Assembly: GCA_003427395.1 (NCBI GenBank)
Contig: BFEA01000267.1
Coordinates: forward strand, 353,936 to 393,423
From: Chara braunii
Taxonomy: Eukaryota; Streptophyta; Charophyceae; Charales; Characeae
Reading direction: 5' to 3'
DNA length: 39,488 nucleotides
Part shown: positions 30,737 through 39,488 of the stretch, piece after piece
Layout: every line of letters begins with the position of its first letter
Numbering within the stretch: position 1 is the first letter of the stretch
Position numbers and translations under genes: made by a program
The notes under the pieces: model-generated
Database searches by the model: none
What the model was told of the DNA's origin: nothing
What the model saw: the letters and a program-made list of their open reading frames with translations, nothing else

Positions 30737-31843
30737 AATTGGACGATGACGCTCCCATCCAACCTCGCAGACTGGATGAATCTGACTCAGAAGCCTAGAT
30801 ACTCCTTATCTCTTGGGTTCTTGCAATAGATGTGGCATGAACCTGGCACGAGAGAAGCGGTAGATTCCATGACTTTCTTTTCCCTTTTTTCTTGTTGTCA
30901 GTCGGTGCCGCGCGTCGCTCCTTAGCCCATGACGGAGTGGAATTTTTGTTTATACTCCGCACGTCGGCCCTGTTTACCCTTCATATTCTCTTGTGTTCCC
31001 TTTTGAACCCCTCTGCTGGCCTCAATTTTTGGAATAACCTCGGAATGAAGCGAGAATCCCCCATTCTGCTTGGGTGATCAAACCCTTGCCTAAAATCCTC
31101 GGCCACGCCCCCAACTACTTTGATCGGGTGTCCCACTGTACAAAACGTTGTGCAGGGTGTGAGGTTTGCACATCACAAGTGAGTAGACGTCTTATGTTAG
31201 TGAAGGAGGTGGATGATGGTGCTCTAATAGACAAGATGTACCATATTACAGATGAGATGAAGGTGTTGATGGTCATTGTTTTGCCAAAGACACAAGCATC
31301 TTGAATGCTGTTTTCAATGACTGTCACAGTGTTTTGTGTTTTCGAGGGGTTTTCAAAGGAAACCTGAATTCCTAAATATCGTTCAGGTTATGATTTTGGT
31401 TTAATGAGAATGCCCAAGTCTAAAGCGAGTGGTTGATCATGGGTGGTGAGAGCGAGAAACGTTCGCCCAAGTCAGACTTTTTTCGCTTTTCTGTATCTAT
31501 ACCCATTATAAAGGATAAGTTGGGTCTCGCATAACGTTCCAGTGAGGCCCGACTTCCATTATTGGGAAAACCGTCTTTCCCTCTTGGGCCCACGGCGCTC
31601 TGTGGCCCCCACGACGTTCGGTGCATTTGCGAGTGTGTGGTCTCAAGTTCGGATAGAAGCAGACAGTAGCGAGCGCTCCCACACTTTTGGTATTTAGAAG
31701 TTTGTCGGCCGTGTTTTTTTTTTCCCGGTTTGTGGGGGGGGGACGTTGCGTTGGTAGCGTTCTGTCGTTTCTTGCTTCCGGGGTGTTCGTCCTCGGATGT
31801 TTGAATACAAATACAGACTAGCTCAGGTCCTCTCTTCACTACT
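30737..31843. other. No gene recognised
   Basis: An open frame at 31074-31304 (plus) holds CTKRCAGCEVCTSQ, but no domain can be assigned. The rest is non-coding. Confidence 0.4.
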
Positions 31844-32703
31844 GTCCAAATGCAGAAAAGACAAAAAATATGGCAGTGTAACTTTCCATATTCTAGTGCA
31901 CGATTCATTACCCTTTTGCACATTTAGTCAGTAGTAATGAAGCGAGGCCCAGGTCTGAAGTCATCACTGACCATGGGCCTCGCTCCAGTACTGGCAGTGG
32001 ACCTTTCCATAGGCCTCGCCACACTACTCCCGAGTTGGCCATTTTTAGGAGCGCAGCGTCGCCACACCACCTCCTGAGTTCAACGTGTCTGATTGAATTC
32101 GGGAGCTGTCAGAAGGTGGCTCCCGAGAGCACTCTCCAAATCGCTTGAGCCTCCCACCTGTAAAAGACCATTTTTGGGAGACCTCTCATGGAGGTCTATG
32201 TTTCGACCGAATAACTCGTGCGCAGACAAGCATTCTCCTCACAGTTCTCGTCGCCACATGCTGGACAGTGCTGGACAGTCTGTTTGAAGTGCGCCTCCTG
32301 GCCTCCAAATCGGAGAGCGCCCCAAGTCGAGAGTGCAATGTGACGAAGCGCACTCCCGAATGGATTTTCGCATCTTCTGACGTTCGGGAGTACTACCGAA
32401 TTTTTTCTCCAAGACGGGAGTAGTGTGGCGAGGCCACATGTTCTACCGGAAGATTCATCCTCATTTTATTATTCTCCAGATGTACAAAAGACAAAAAACA
32501 TGGCGGTGTATCTTTCCATGTTCTAGCTGAGAAATTATTCTCATTCCGGATGTTTAAAGAGTAGCGGGGTCAGGTCCTATGTCCCAATACAATATATGAC
32601 TCCCCAAATGTGCAAAATGAGAAATACAACGAGTCCTGAGCTACAACATGGAAAGTACACCTCCGTATTTTTTGTCTTTTGTGTATGTTGCGAGTAGCGG
32701 AGG
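31844..32703. repeat. Dispersed ~50-bp repeat, two direct and one inverted copy
   Basis: AAAAGACAAAAAATATGGCA (31855 region) and AAAAGACAAAAAACATGGCG (32483 region) are direct copies ending TTTCCATRTTCTAG. An inverted copy (CATGGAAAGTACACCTCCG..TTTTTTGTCTTTTG) lies at about 32646-32688. A related copy is near 4343. They flank the inverted-repeat element at 32012-32435. Confidence 0.6.
32012..32435. repeat. MITE-like unit with perfect 21-bp inverted repeats
   Basis: Bases 32012-32032 (GGCCTCGCCACACTACTCCC plus G) are the exact complement of 32415-32435. The 382-bp interior has no convincing gene. An additional GCGAGGCC/GGCCTCGC pair (AGCGAGGCCCA at 31941-31951, TGGGCCTCGCT at 31974-31984) lies just left. 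No clear target duplication was found. Confidence 0.55.
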
Positions 32704-32861
32704 TGAGCCCTATGGCTCACAGATGTCGAGCTCGAATCGTACTGCATACTCTAGTTACCTAGTACTCACCCTTCTCAAGCTCTGGACCAGATTGCTGTCG
32801 GATTCATCAATATGCGGCCCTAAACGAAGGCTGGTGTGTTTGGGTTTAATTTTAAGTTAGC

Positions 32862-32862
<1 letters not shown>

Positions 32863-32898
<36 letters not shown>
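32863..32898. repeat. Poly(T) run of 36
   Basis: A long pure T run followed by AATTTGG. A TTTAATTT sequence on both sides is too simple to count as a target duplication. Confidence 0.9.
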
Positions 32899-32905
<7 letters not shown>

Positions 32906-34732
32906 CAGAAGCCAAAGGGCTGAGAGTTTTGTCTTATCTTTCAGGATTTGCATGACATGGCTCGCCTTCCTAGTTTCACCTCATCCCTGCCTCTGGGTCG
33001 CGGTGACTCCCACTTGTTTTTTCCCGTATATCGGTCGGGTCGTGCACGAGTTTCGAAGGGCAGTAATGCAACAAAGGCCACCGATGGAATTTATCAACAA
33101 TGGTTGTGGTTGGGCCTCGACTTCACGTAGGCAGTCGGGGGACCAGGGCATAAAAGGCCCTTGAAAAGAGCTCAAGGGGGCCAGCTAGTAGCAGTTGCTA
33201 AACCTTGCCGTTTTTTTGGGCCAGATTCAGGCCTGCCTGAGCCCTTTGTCTCTTGGCCACGTCCGATGTGGCTTTTGACCAATTCCGCTGGCAACTTGCA
33301 CTCAAGACTACGACTTTTGGACATAATGCATCCTCTTCTTTGAACTTGGCCGATGATGGCTTGTTCATAGGAGAGACCAACAATCTTTTGTGAGGGACAC
33401 CAATGTCGGCGCGACTACCCCTACAAGGGTATCCGCCATGTTTTTTGCAAGTGAGAGAGAAAATAAGTTTAGTTAAAAGTTTAAGTATACCGCTAGAGTC
33501 ACGACAGTGTCTGTGGGTTATGTTGACTAAATGGTTTACTAGAGTAGGGAGTGTATGAGCGAGCAGTTTTAAGGCGCGCATGATCTCTCTGTTTATTGAT
33601 GACTGTGAGGTCAGTGTTGGTTGCCGGCCAAGATTTCATTTTTCTGATTAAACTAGGATTAAAAAAAAAATTGTTTTTTCATTGGTGCTCTTGACTTGTG
33701 ATCTGTGTGTACGTATGGAGGACGACGTCGACAGCGGCATGGATCTGCATATCCACGCGGTGGACGCGGGTGGTTGATAGGCCGATGAGTGATTTTGAAA
33801 ACGTTCTGGTAGGTCTGCGTGTCGCGCAATATCCTTTTATTTAAGTGTCAATCAATACTCGATTCAACTTTGGACCTAGTGCTATTGGTTACAGCTTGGA
33901 CTTCCAACCGAGAAATTCAAGGATCGAGGGCAGTGGCGGCAACACAAGAATATCGGAACGGCGCGGAGAAATCGAGGGGTTGAGGCCCTTGAGGGCCCGA
34001 CGGGGCTATCTTCCTTGGTTTTGCCATCGGCGGCGTCGAAACGGTGCTAGCAGTTTTCCTTTTCCTCGTTCGTCATATTCTGACGATTAAAAGTTGATAA
34101 ATATTTTTATTATTTATTGTTGTGTTATTATTATTTTGCTCCAATGTTACCTGACTCAAGCGAAACGTTGGATTTAGAGGTTGTCACGGCGGACGAGGAC
34201 CTTGAGCGAGCGCTTCCAGTGGTTGACCTACGGGCTCGTGCGTGTTTCAATCAATATGTCAAATAAATGAGACGTTGTAGAAGTCCACAACGAGACGGAC
34301 ACGACTTATTCAACACCGTTGAAGATACTCGTAGTGAAGAACTTGTTGGGAAGACTCAAGCTCGTCGTGAAAGGGGATCACTTGGAATAGCCAGCCCTTG
34401 GTTGAACCCCGACCGTGTCTCTGATACGGAGCTGAACGGAATACTCGTGAACATGAGATTCTGGTGGGATAATTGCCCGGACGTGTTCGGCAAGGCCGAT
34501 CCGCTACAAGATCGCACAACGTCTTCCCCCGCACGTGCATTTTTCATTGCATACGGTTCTCCAAGTAAATCTTACAAGGCCGTATTCCCCAATTAAGATT
34601 CAGAACTTGGCGTTAGCGCCTTCTCTTTGATCCTTTGATAAGGTCGAGTCCCACAGGTAATGGAAAGTGGAAAAGAGAAACGTTTGAAAACCGTTACCAC
34701 CATCGTTATTACTTCTTTTATGTTTTGTTTCA
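32899..34732. other. No supported gene
   Basis: Contains short open frames (33845-34090 and 34267-34596 plus; 33198-33581 minus) without recognisable domains. AT-rich near 34085-34140. Confidence 0.4.
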
Positions 34733-35010
34733 GTGGAAGTAGGTGCTGGTACCGGGTGGACGGTCTACCCACCTTAAAGTGGTATAACCAGTCATTCTGG
34801 AGGAGCTGCGGATTTAGCTATTTTTAGTCTTCATTTATCGGGTGTTTCCTCAATATTAGGTGGTGTCAATTTCATTACGACTATTTTTAACATGCATGGC
34901 CCAGGATTGACCATGCATAGATTGCCTCTATTTGTTTGGTCTGTGCTAATTACAACTTTTCTGCTTTTATTGTCACTTCCAGTATTAGCAGGTGCTATTA
35001 CTATGCTATT
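34733..35010 (+). pseudogene. cox1: Nuclear copy of mitochondrial cox1 fragment (NUMT)
   Basis: Translation gives VEVGAGTGWTVYPP, a TAA at 34775-34777 where Leu is expected, then [20 protein letters not shown] and a stretch ending [12 protein letters not shown]. This is the central part of cytochrome c oxidase subunit I, which includes the helix before the conserved TDRNF motif. About 93 codons are present out of some 520, with no start or end. Similarity stops sharply at 35010. Fragment size, the stop and the nuclear-type surroundings make it a NUMT, not a working gene. Confidence 0.9.
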
Positions 35011-35062
35011 GAATGGAATCCAGGCCGAGGTGCTGCTAACGAAATTTCTCTATCCTGCTCAC

Positions 35063-35695
35063 CTTGAAACACGGGCCAAGGGGTTCAATGTGCATGCATG
35101 CCCGCGAGTGATTAGCCCACGAGCCGGAAGAAGCTTGAGTGGCGGGGACATCCTGCAGGGGCACCATCCGTTCCCCCGTCGTCCGTGGTGAAGGGTTGGA
35201 TCTGAGTATGCCCGCGGGGCTCCTCCATACCCGAGCGCAGTGGTTCGACAATGGTCGAGGGCGCTACCACCGAGCGCAGTCCATGCGGATTGTGAGATTC
35301 CAATCCACTTAGGTCTTCAAAGTTCTCACTTGAATATTTGACGTTACCACCGAGAGCTGCGTTGGGGCCTGCCCCATGAAGGTTCAAGCCGCAGGCTTCA
35401 ACGGAAGGCAGGGAACACCAGTGGAACGACACAGTAATGTGGATCTGCAAAGTATTAGTCGAACTTGGACTTAGGGGCGAAAGACTAATCGAAATGATTT
35501 GTAACACGTTTCACTCGGGAGTTTCCCACAAGCTGGCTGGAGCAGTCGGGAAGGCGGCAACATAAGGCACTGGCAGATCCGAGCTGAGGGAGGCGACAGA
35601 GAGGCTCTTAGCGGTACTACGTGTAGTTGCTTGTCCGACCTCAGTACAGAGGCGAAATACCTCACCAGTCGCCTAGTAGCTGGTTCCCTCTGAAG
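35063..35695 (+). pseudogene. Decayed nuclear 25S/28S rRNA fragment
   Basis: Recognisable LSU rRNA landmarks in order: CTTGAAACACGGGCCAAGG (35063), a GGAAGAAGCTTGAGTGGCGG block (35120 area), GAAGGGTT..GAGTATGCC (35190 area), GGGGCGAAAGACTAATCGAA (35474-35493), then CTAGTAGCTGGTTCCCTC at 35673-35690. In plant 25S rRNA the last two landmarks are only a few bases apart; here 175 bp intervene, part of which again resembles LSU sequence (GTTTCCC..GCTGGCTGGAGC). Substitutions and insertions are frequent. It is a degenerate, rearranged rDNA piece, not a functional rRNA. Confidence 0.75.
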
Positions 35696-38018
35696 GAACT
35701 CAGAAATGGCCACTCGTTACTACGCTACGGTAGGAGGTTGTGAGCCGGCGGATGGGGCTGGATGCCTAAAGGAACAACGAATGTGGAGAGGAAGAAGTGA
35801 AATGAGGAAGATGAAAGGGAGGGAGAAGACGAGAGGATAGAGTAGGGGCGGATCCTTAGGAATCAGGAAGGAGGGGTGTCAACGGCTGTAGCTGTGAAAA
35901 CAGAATGGACCTGGACGCAGACTTGCGTCGGGTGCATTCAGAAGAGGGGGACAAAACTAACGAAGAGCACGAACATGGCGGGAGAGATAAACCACCCCTC
36001 TAAACGAATTTGAACGAGGAGAAATGTCATGGCAGGGTTTCAACGATGGGCGACTCCAATTTTGTGACTAGATTTAGGTGAAAATTAGTAAGTTAAGAGC
36101 TAGTAAGAAAAGAACATGCACGGGAGATGGCAGACGAAGGAGTGAAGATGGAAAAGAAGATGGCTCTCTCGATTTTCAATGGGACCAAGCGCGGTAAAGA
36201 GGTAGGTAGAGGTTTGTTGATAGGGCGAATCGAGTAGTGAGGCTAGTTTGGGTAGAGAGTTAGTAAAATGAAAGTTAGGAAGAAAATGGAGTGCGTGGAG
36301 ATGGTGGAAGGAGAAGAGGACCGTGGGTATATCTTACTCATTTGTGAACAGGTTTAAGTAAGGAAAGATAAGTTTTGGGGAGTTTGGGCCATCTCAAATC
36401 CGATGGGGGTGTCGGATCTCGCATTGGGATTGAGATTTTGGAGCTGTGCGAGTTGCAGGGTGCGGGCAGGGAGGTATTTCCGTTGAAGGGTAATGAATCT
36501 TATCGTATATTAGCGGAAGATTCATTTTGATGTTAGTCGATGGAAGCAGCGAGTGGAGCGGGAGTGGGCTGTCCGCAGCCGATCAAGTGGAAGCCGACTG
36601 TTTGCAGTGAGGAGCGAACGAGTGCTGTCTGTAGGAAGCTGCTGGTCAAGCTGGTCGTTATCGTCCGCGCTATGAATCCCGTCGAAGTGGTGGTCGTGCT
36701 TATGGTGATCGTCGCCTGGCCCGACGATCGATGTATTTTCCTTGTGTTCTAGCGGAAGGTACATTCCATTCGATGTTGGGGCAACTTCCTGCTTGACGGA
36801 CGAAGCGTGCATAATGGAGAGTCGAGATCTATGTCTAACCGACGAAGGTGTAGGGATCATCGTTGTCATTGAGACGTGCTCAACTTCCGCTTGACTACGT
36901 TTCGAGTCCACCTACCTCATCGATTGCTGCAGCCAGTTCTACTAACGTAGCCACGCTTATTGGCGGAATATCTATCCGGCTCGATCGCCGGTGACCGTGT
37001 CTCTGTAAAAGTAGCCCGCCTCAGTCGACGATCATTGTTGGGACCCAACTGTATCTTTCGTGGCTAAATGGAGAGCTTCGTTATCACAGTAGAGGAATGA
37101 TTGAGTGGAGTAAACTTGTGTGGACATGTGGAGAGAGAGAGAGGGGGGGGGGGGCTACCTGTCTTGGGAAGATTTTCCTTCAGCCATGGTGGTTGAGAGA
37201 CTAGTTTTGAAAGTGTATGAGTGTTTCCTTCTTTATTTCATATTTTGGATGCACATGGATGGGGACACAACCGGGTGCATTGAGAATTAGACTTGCTGAT
37301 GTGTTGCGCAACATAACTACGTACTCCGGTCACGACTATCTGTTTGATCCCTGCTTGTGCCCCGACAGTAGCTGCTGAAGACCACTGACTATTTCAATAC
37401 TGTGTAGTTAGGATGAAGTAGTTATGTGACTATACTCGGGGTGGGACTTCGGCTGAGCGGGTGGTAGCCGCTGCATGCTTGCCTTTACGTCCGAACTAGG
37501 TGTGTTATTTCCCGTCTATATCATGACTTTGCAGTTCCATTTTTTGAATAGTTTTCGACCAGCCGGTTCCTATTGTGACTTTGTCAAGGCTAGATTTCCC
37601 TCGAACGGGATGCTAATCGAAGAAGTGAAGAGAACTCCTGATTTCAAGGTTTAGGCTTGGTGAAGTACGTGTAATGTGCAGGCCCTGACTAGACAACATT
37701 GTTGGTTGTACTCGAACGCAGTGTGTTAACTTGTATTGTTGAGGGACGGTTGCGATTGTTGATTGGCCATGTAATTACGGTGCATGTTGCTTTGTTGCGT
37801 AAGTGTTGCATTCCGTATGCACTTTGACTAGGGCACGAAGGGAGTGCTACTCAAGAGGCAACCTTTCTAGGCTGCGTCGTTGCAGTTGGGTCGAGGGGGA
37901 GGTGGTCTGACCGCGAAAACAAAGTCCTTGTCACAAGCCAGATGGTCGCAAGGGAGTTGACGGTAGGAGGTTGAACATGGGATTGACCAAACTGTTGCGT
38001 ATCTTGACCTTTAAATAC
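35696..38018. other. No supported gene
   Basis: Purine-rich at 35780-36330, then unique sequence. A 129-codon minus-strand frame (36522-36911) is polar with no recognised domain and an uncertain start. A GA/G-rich run lies at 37131-37153. Confidence 0.4.
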
Positions 38019-38112
38019 CGTTGAATCCTGTTAAATCCCGTTGAATCCCGTTGAATCCCGTTGAATCCCCGTTGAATCCCGTTGAATCCCCGTTGAATTC
38101 TATTGAATCCCA
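38019..38112. repeat. Minisatellite, CCGTTGAATC-type unit
   Basis: About nine head-to-tail copies of a 10-11 bp GTTGAATCCC(C) unit with variants (GTTAAATCCC, ATTGAATCCC). The minus-strand open frame across it (GFNGIQR repeats) is repeat-encoded. Confidence 0.9.
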
Positions 38113-38336
38113 ATTTTTTTTATTTTTTATTTTTTTTTACCTCTAACCACAAAGTCCAGGAGCATGGTCCCATTAGTAGTCAGATAGGAACGTGGCCGAT
38201 CCAGTGTGACACTGAGTGGGAGCGGGCTGACAGGTTCATTACGAAGTTCTGGGCTGAGAAAACAGGAGGATGGCAAAGAAAAAACAAAAAAAAACAGAGA
38301 CCTCCCACCTGAAATTACGACAGAGTGCTTTTCAGC

Positions 38337-38360
38337 CATCAGATCACAAATGATCTGATG
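38337..38360. other. Perfect hairpin, 10-bp stem
   Basis: CATCAGATCA-CAAA-TGATCTGATG. Isolated and followed by no T run, so not an obvious terminator. Confidence 0.45.
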
Positions 38361-38537
38361 CTGGTGGTTGCAACAATAGTGAACAAAGTAACTGCCACAT
38401 TTTCTGGAATAAAATCAACTTATGTCAACAGTGATCCTGACGCCCTCCATACACTCCGTGATTGAAGGAGAGCTCTGCCCAATGAGATAATTGCACAACA
38501 ACAAGCAAAGTACTTAAAATTTTCTGTCGAGTGGGCC

Positions 38538-38573
38538 TATGGCCGACCCCACTCTCTTTTGGGGTTGGCCATA
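38538..38573. other. Hairpin, 14-bp stem with 8-base loop
   Basis: TATGGCCGACCCCA pairs with TGGGGTTGGCCATA apart from one G-T wobble; the loop is CTCTCTTT. Function unknown. Confidence 0.4.
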
Positions 38574-39286
38574 CCCCAACGGATTGAAAAGATTTTGGCG
38601 GAAAGCTTCCTTTGTAGCAAGTCTAGTGTTAAGGAGAGGAGGAGGGGAACCAATATCTCCTTACTTTTTCGGGTAATACATGTAAAATACTAACCGTGGG
38701 ATCACGAGTACTGCACGATAGGATTTGGGTCGCTCAACTGCCACACAAACTCTTTTCTATCCTATGTCGTTGCTAGTGGGACCATGCTCCAGGGTGTTGT
38801 AGAGGTCAGTTAGTGTGTGCACAGTGATCACCTGGAACTGTGAGCCGTGGGTGTCCTGGAATATGAGACCACCTCCCTACCCATCCTCACCTCAATACTC
38901 CTAGCGCACCCCCTATCCCATTATTCTACCTCGGTGTGACCAGCACTCAGGACCATTACCCTACCAACGGGCAGACAACTTGGACCGAACAGCAGTGATA
39001 GGCACCAGGGCTGATAGATTGCCCAACCCTGGTGGAAGCGGAATCGAACGAACCTTGTCGAACGGGAACTTCGGACGCCAGACCCAGACAATGAACTACA
39101 AGCCCCATATATATATAGCCACCAGACGGTTCTATCTGGATGTCATTAGGAACTGCACCCAATGACACCCTATGCCGTTGAACAAAAAAAATTAATTGGC
39201 GTCAGTTTTTTTTTTTTTTTCCTTACTTTTTTTAATAGATGAAAAAAAAAAAAAGCGTGTGGTGTTTGAAAAACCCTACACGCCTA
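38574..39286. other. No supported gene
   Basis: Unique sequence with short open frames only, ending in T and A runs at 39206-39253. Confidence 0.45.
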
Positions 39287-39460
39287 GGTTACCAGTCGTC
39301 TGATAGTTGGACGTCTCGGCCGGACGTCTCCCCCAACCGTCCAGTAGGGGGGTTATCCGGGATCCCGGACAACCACTTTTTAGCATTAAAAAAAATAGAA
39401 AAAAAAAAAAAATGACAGTGTTGCGCATGCCATAGAGACCCCCCATAAAAAAAATCAAAA
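39287..39460. repeat. Dispersed repeat, copy 2 (see 29851-30110)
   Basis: Same block order as the left copy: TAGGTTACCAG, GACGTCTC motifs, a palindromic GTTATCCGGGATCCCGGACA (about 39352), an A-rich tract, then GCGCATGCCATAGAGACCCC and ATAAAAAAAATCA. The palindrome CCGGGATCCCGG is perfect here. Confidence 0.6.
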
Positions 39461-39488
39461 TTTTCTGAGCATTTGGTGATAGGGTGCT

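Noticed and set aside
34733-35010. Window as a mitochondrial contig because of cox1
   Set aside because: Only about 93 codons with an in-frame stop, next to nuclear rDNA and far from any other mitochondrial gene.
36522-36911. 129-codon minus-strand frame
   Set aside because: Polar composition, begins at GTG, no domain, and stops lie directly upstream; not enough support.
37437-37500. GC-rich patch GGACTTCGGCTGAGCGGGTG as a tRNA
   Set aside because: No box B at suitable spacing and no cloverleaf.

Overview
The window looks like repeat-rich nuclear DNA of a plant-lineage eukaryote. I favour a charophyte alga such as Chara. The evidence is a PIF/Harbinger transposase, a degraded L1-type LINE, a green-lineage-like cox1 fragment read with standard codons, a decayed 25S rDNA fragment, abundant A/T homopolymers and microsatellites, and no prokaryote-style operons. 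The species call is inference. No intact cellular gene can be supported; nearly all coding signal comes from decayed mobile elements.

Layout. 1-6950 is non-coding and packed with long A/T runs, microsatellites, tandem repeats, a tRNA-like sequence and several hairpin or terminal-inverted-repeat (MITE-like) units. At 6962-6999 lies a perfect back-to-back pair of the Tn5/Nextera 19-bp mosaic end. That is a library junction adapter left in the assembly, so the two sides may not be contiguous. 7166-8620 is a Myb/SANT-like gene split by two in-frame TGA codons. 9567-11120 is a second GC-rich ORF of unknown function with one in-frame TAG. 11876-12734 is a duplicated ~368-bp block running into a 565-N gap (12735-13299) and a poly-C edge. 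13737-14972 (minus) is a PIF/Harbinger DDE transposase with two in-frame stops. The three coding units could be parts of one or more Harbinger-type elements, in which the Myb-like protein and the transposase work together.

16386-24053 (minus) is an L1-like LINE: ORF1 with a CCHC zinc knuckle, then ORF2 with an APE-type endonuclease, reverse transcriptase and a C-terminal zinc-binding region. It carries many stops and frameshifts. An 869-bp poly(A)-tailed insertion sits inside its RT domain, bounded by a 10-bp target-site duplication. 25706-27080 (minus) holds unassigned, coding-like but broken sequence. 27081-29860 is AT-rich and featureless. 29861-32703 holds dispersed repeats, minisatellites and a MITE-like unit. 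At 34733-35010 a mitochondrial cox1 fragment (with a stop) lies only 52 bp from a decayed nuclear 25S rDNA fragment (35063-35695). The right end has minisatellites, hairpins and a second copy of the 29.9-kb repeat.

The most striking pattern is that many short A/T runs are bracketed by perfect 8-16 bp direct repeats (for example at 301-360, 4852-4893, 6112-6166, 25702-25748). This is what LINE-type target-primed insertions would look like if almost nothing but the poly(A) tail had been integrated.
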